DNA of 13,162 nt, taken from positions 1-13,162 of the forward strand of contig CAADVA010000028.1 of assembly GCA_900752345.1 (NCBI GenBank), in the 5' to 3' direction. Below are positions 12,068 to 13,162 of this stretch, piece by piece (the stretch's first letter is position 1; every line of letters starts with the position of its first letter). Made by a program: the position numbers and the translations under genes. The notes beneath the pieces are model-generated. The model had not been told where the DNA came from, ran no database searches, and was given only the letters and a program-made list of their open reading frames with translations. The stretch is from an uncultured Collinsella sp. (GTDB taxonomy: Bacteria > Actinomycetota > Coriobacteriia > Coriobacteriales > Coriobacteriaceae).

Positions 12068-12380
12068 GGCGGCGGGCGTTGAGTTCACCGGCGAGTTCGT
12101 CGAGGGTGATACCGTAGCGCTCGAGCGTCACGAGCAGGTGGTAGACCAGGTCGCCGGCCTCGTAGCGGATGTGATCGTGATCGTTATCCTTGCAGGCCAT
12201 GATCACCTCGCTCGACTCCTCGGCAAGCTTCTTGAGCAGCTCATCCTCGACGTCGGTCAGCAGACGCGCGGTATAGCTCTCCTGCGGCGATGCATCACGA
12301 CGACCGTGAATCACCTCGGCCAGACCTGTCAGCGTCTCTCCGATATTTCCATCCTGAACGTTTGCGGTGCGCACACCCAT
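12063..12380 (-). CDS. hisE: Phosphoribosyl-ATP pyrophosphohydrolase
   Basis: A 105-residue HisE, the second step of histidine synthesis (PR-ATP to PR-AMP plus pyrophosphate). It has the all-alpha MazG-like fold with SYTARLL (35-41), KKLAEESSEVIMACKD (50-65; metal-binding acidic residues Glu54, Glu55, Glu58) and YEAGDLVYHLLVTL (73-86; Asp77). The first 25 residues carry the usual LTGLAEVI segment. AAAGGA, overlapping the end of hisI, stands 7 bp before the ATG at 12380, and 3 bp separate the two genes. It is encoded separately rather than fused as HisIE. Its stop codon TAG lies within the second unit of the paired repeat at 12022-12067. Confidence 0.97.
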   Translation of the reverse strand: MGVRTANVQDGNIGETLTGLAEVIHGRRDASPQESYTARLLTDVEDELLKKLAEESSEVIMACKDNDHDHIRYEAGDLVYHLLVTLERYGITLDELAGELNARRH

Positions 12381-12383
12381 GGT

Positions 12384-12755
12384 TCAATCCTTTCTGGTGG
12401 CCGAGCGTCTAATCGAGCGCCCGCCCCACGCGAGTTTTTTAAAGAAGCAGGTACGGTTGCCGGTATGGCAGGCCGGACCCGGCGAGTTGACCTTGACCAG
12501 CAGTGTATCGCTATCGCAGTCGGCCCAGAGCTCCTTGACCTCTTGCATATTGCCGCTCGTCGCGCCCTTGTTCCAGAGCTCCTGGCGGCTGCGACTCCAA
12601 AACCACGTGGTCCCGGTCTTGAGCGTCAGCCCCACCGATTCCTCGTTCATCCAAGCAACCATAAGCACCTCACCGGTGTCATACTGCTGAACCACACAAG
12701 GAATCAGCCCGCGGGCGTCGTACGTAAGATCAGACGCTTCTATTACCTCAGTCAT
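12384..12755 (-). CDS. hisI: Phosphoribosyl-AMP cyclohydrolase
   Basis: A 123-residue HisI, the third step of histidine synthesis, opening the adenine ring of PR-AMP. Signature segments are WFWSRSRQELWNKGATSGNMQ (51-71), the Mg-binding DCDSDTLL (79-86) and the zinc-binding CHTGNRTCF (96-104), with Cys80, Cys96 and Cys103 as likely ligands. Two adjacent ATG codons (12758 and 12755) are available; the second is preferred because GGGAG ends 5 bp before it. An upstream in-frame TTG at 12767 overlaps that site and is not used. The gap to hisF is 149 bp and contains a long hairpin, unlike the 3-bp gap to hisE. Confidence 0.97.
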   Translation of the reverse strand: MTEVIEASDLTYDARGLIPCVVQQYDTGEVLMVAWMNEESVGLTLKTGTTWFWSRSRQELWNKGATSGNMQEVKELWADCDSDTLLVKVNSPGPACHTGNRTCFFKKLAWGGRSIRRSATRKD

Positions 12756-12804
12756 CATTTCTCCCAAGTAATTTCCGTAAACCCCACAGGTCGGCGAGGG
12801 TTGT

Positions 12805-12890
12805 CCAGGTGCCCGAGATTCCGAGCGACAAGCCCGACGACGCGTACTTAAGTACGCGAGGAGGGTTGGAGCCGGAAGGTCGGGTGCCTG
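12805..12890. repeat. Long hairpin-forming palindrome between hisF and hisI
   Basis: Outer arms CCAGGTGCCCGA (12805-12816) and TCGGGTGCCTGG pair at all 12 positions with two G-T pairs. An inner TTCCG/CGGAA pair follows, and near the centre stands the perfect 18-bp palindrome CGCGTACTTAAGTACGCG (12841-12858). No T tract follows, so it is not a typical terminator. It could be another dispersed repeat or a processing or attenuation structure in the his transcript. The remainder of 12756-12904 holds no supported gene. Confidence 0.8.
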
Positions 12891-12904
12891 GGCAAGCCGC
12901 AGCG

Positions 12905-13162
12905 CTAGAAGTCCAACCTGACAGGGATGCCCTGCGACGCCATATACTCTTTGACTTCGCGAATGCTGAGGGTTCCAAAGTGAAAGACGCTCGCCGCCAG
13001 CACGGCATCGGCTTCGCCCTCGATCACGCCCTCGGCAAAATGCTCGAGCGTACCCACGCCGCCGCTCGCAATAACGGGAATCGGCACCGCGCGCGCCACG
13101 GCACGGGTGAGCGCCAGGTCAAAGCCGGCCTTGGTGCCGTCGCGATCCATGCTGGCCAGCAG
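12905..13162 (-). CDS. hisF: Imidazole glycerol phosphate synthase subunit HisF, C-terminal part (5' end outside window)
   Basis: The last 85 residues of the cyclase subunit HisF, a (beta-alpha)8 barrel that works with the HisH glutaminase to make imidazole glycerol phosphate and AICAR. Visible are SMDRDGTKAGFDLAL (the conserved loop with the catalytic Asp region), IPVIASGGVGTLEHF (phosphate-binding strand and loop), ADAVLAASVFHFG (second phosphate-binding segment) and the C-terminal VKEYMASQGIPVRLDF. The stop TAG is at 12905-12907. The gene enters the window in frame at 13162. It is the first visible gene of the hisF-hisI-hisE order. Confidence 0.97.
   Translation of the reverse strand: MLASMDRDGTKAGFDLALTRAVARAVPIPVIASGGVGTLEHFAEGVIEGEADAVLAASVFHFGTLSIREVKEYMASQGIPVRLDF

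Noticed and set aside
12748..13008. 86-codon minus-strand open frame across the hisF-hisI gap
   Set aside because: It overlaps the hisF end in another frame and reads through the hairpin; no ribosome binding site or domain supports it.

Overview
The window is high-GC, densely coded bacterial DNA. The gene content suggests an actinobacterial gut anaerobe of the class Coriobacteriia, most likely Collinsella or a close relative. The grounds are the mazG / eno / FtsB-DivIC / Ppx gene order (an actinobacterial arrangement), a galactitol-type PTS EIIB, a short separate hisI and hisE pair, and many long palindromic intergenic repeats. The genus is inferred; no 16S or other marker lies in the window.

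Layout. 1-1507 (+): the end of an OmpR/PhoB-type response regulator overlapping its sensor histidine kinase. 1508-1802: a ~180-bp imperfect inverted repeat, then a bidirectional terminator. 1803-2476 (-): a PTS EIIB and a VOC-fold protein. 2640-3263 (+): a membrane-anchored helical-repeat protein, divergent from the EIIB. 3295-3379 (+): tRNA-Leu(UAA) with its terminator; the tRNA 3' end and terminator are duplicated 197 bp downstream. 3645-5298: an accessory-looking block with a perfect 23-bp-arm palindrome, 33-bp tandem repeats, an AAA_14/DUF4143 ATPase and a second palindrome of the same family. 5302-8570 (-): ppx/gppA, a septum-formation initiator and eno. 8760-10713 (-): a probable operon of a LarC2-like protein, a YfcE-like phosphodiesterase and mazG. 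10820-10884: another perfect 23-bp-arm palindrome in a divergent intergenic region. 11004-11915 (+): a PHP phosphatase, probably histidinol phosphatase. 11928-12067: third palindrome copy plus a paired short repeat. 12063-13162 (-): hisE, hisI and the end of hisF, with a long hairpin between hisF and hisI.

How it fits together. The his genes are transcribed hisF-hisI-hisE and converge on the PHP phosphatase, which could supply the histidinol-phosphate phosphatase step of the same pathway. The eno-septum initiator-Ppx block with mazG next to it is a conserved housekeeping neighbourhood. The most unusual content is non-coding. Several structurally distinct palindromes sit in the gaps between genes. 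One family occurs three times (3645-3715, 5232-5298, 11928-11996), and each copy lies next to a different short tandem repeat. Two of those tandem repeats share an unusual architecture in which a constant 10-mer is followed by a 9-mer that is repeated within a locus but differs between loci. These repeats, the tRNA-end duplication and the ATPase between two palindromes are the best candidates for undescribed biology here.
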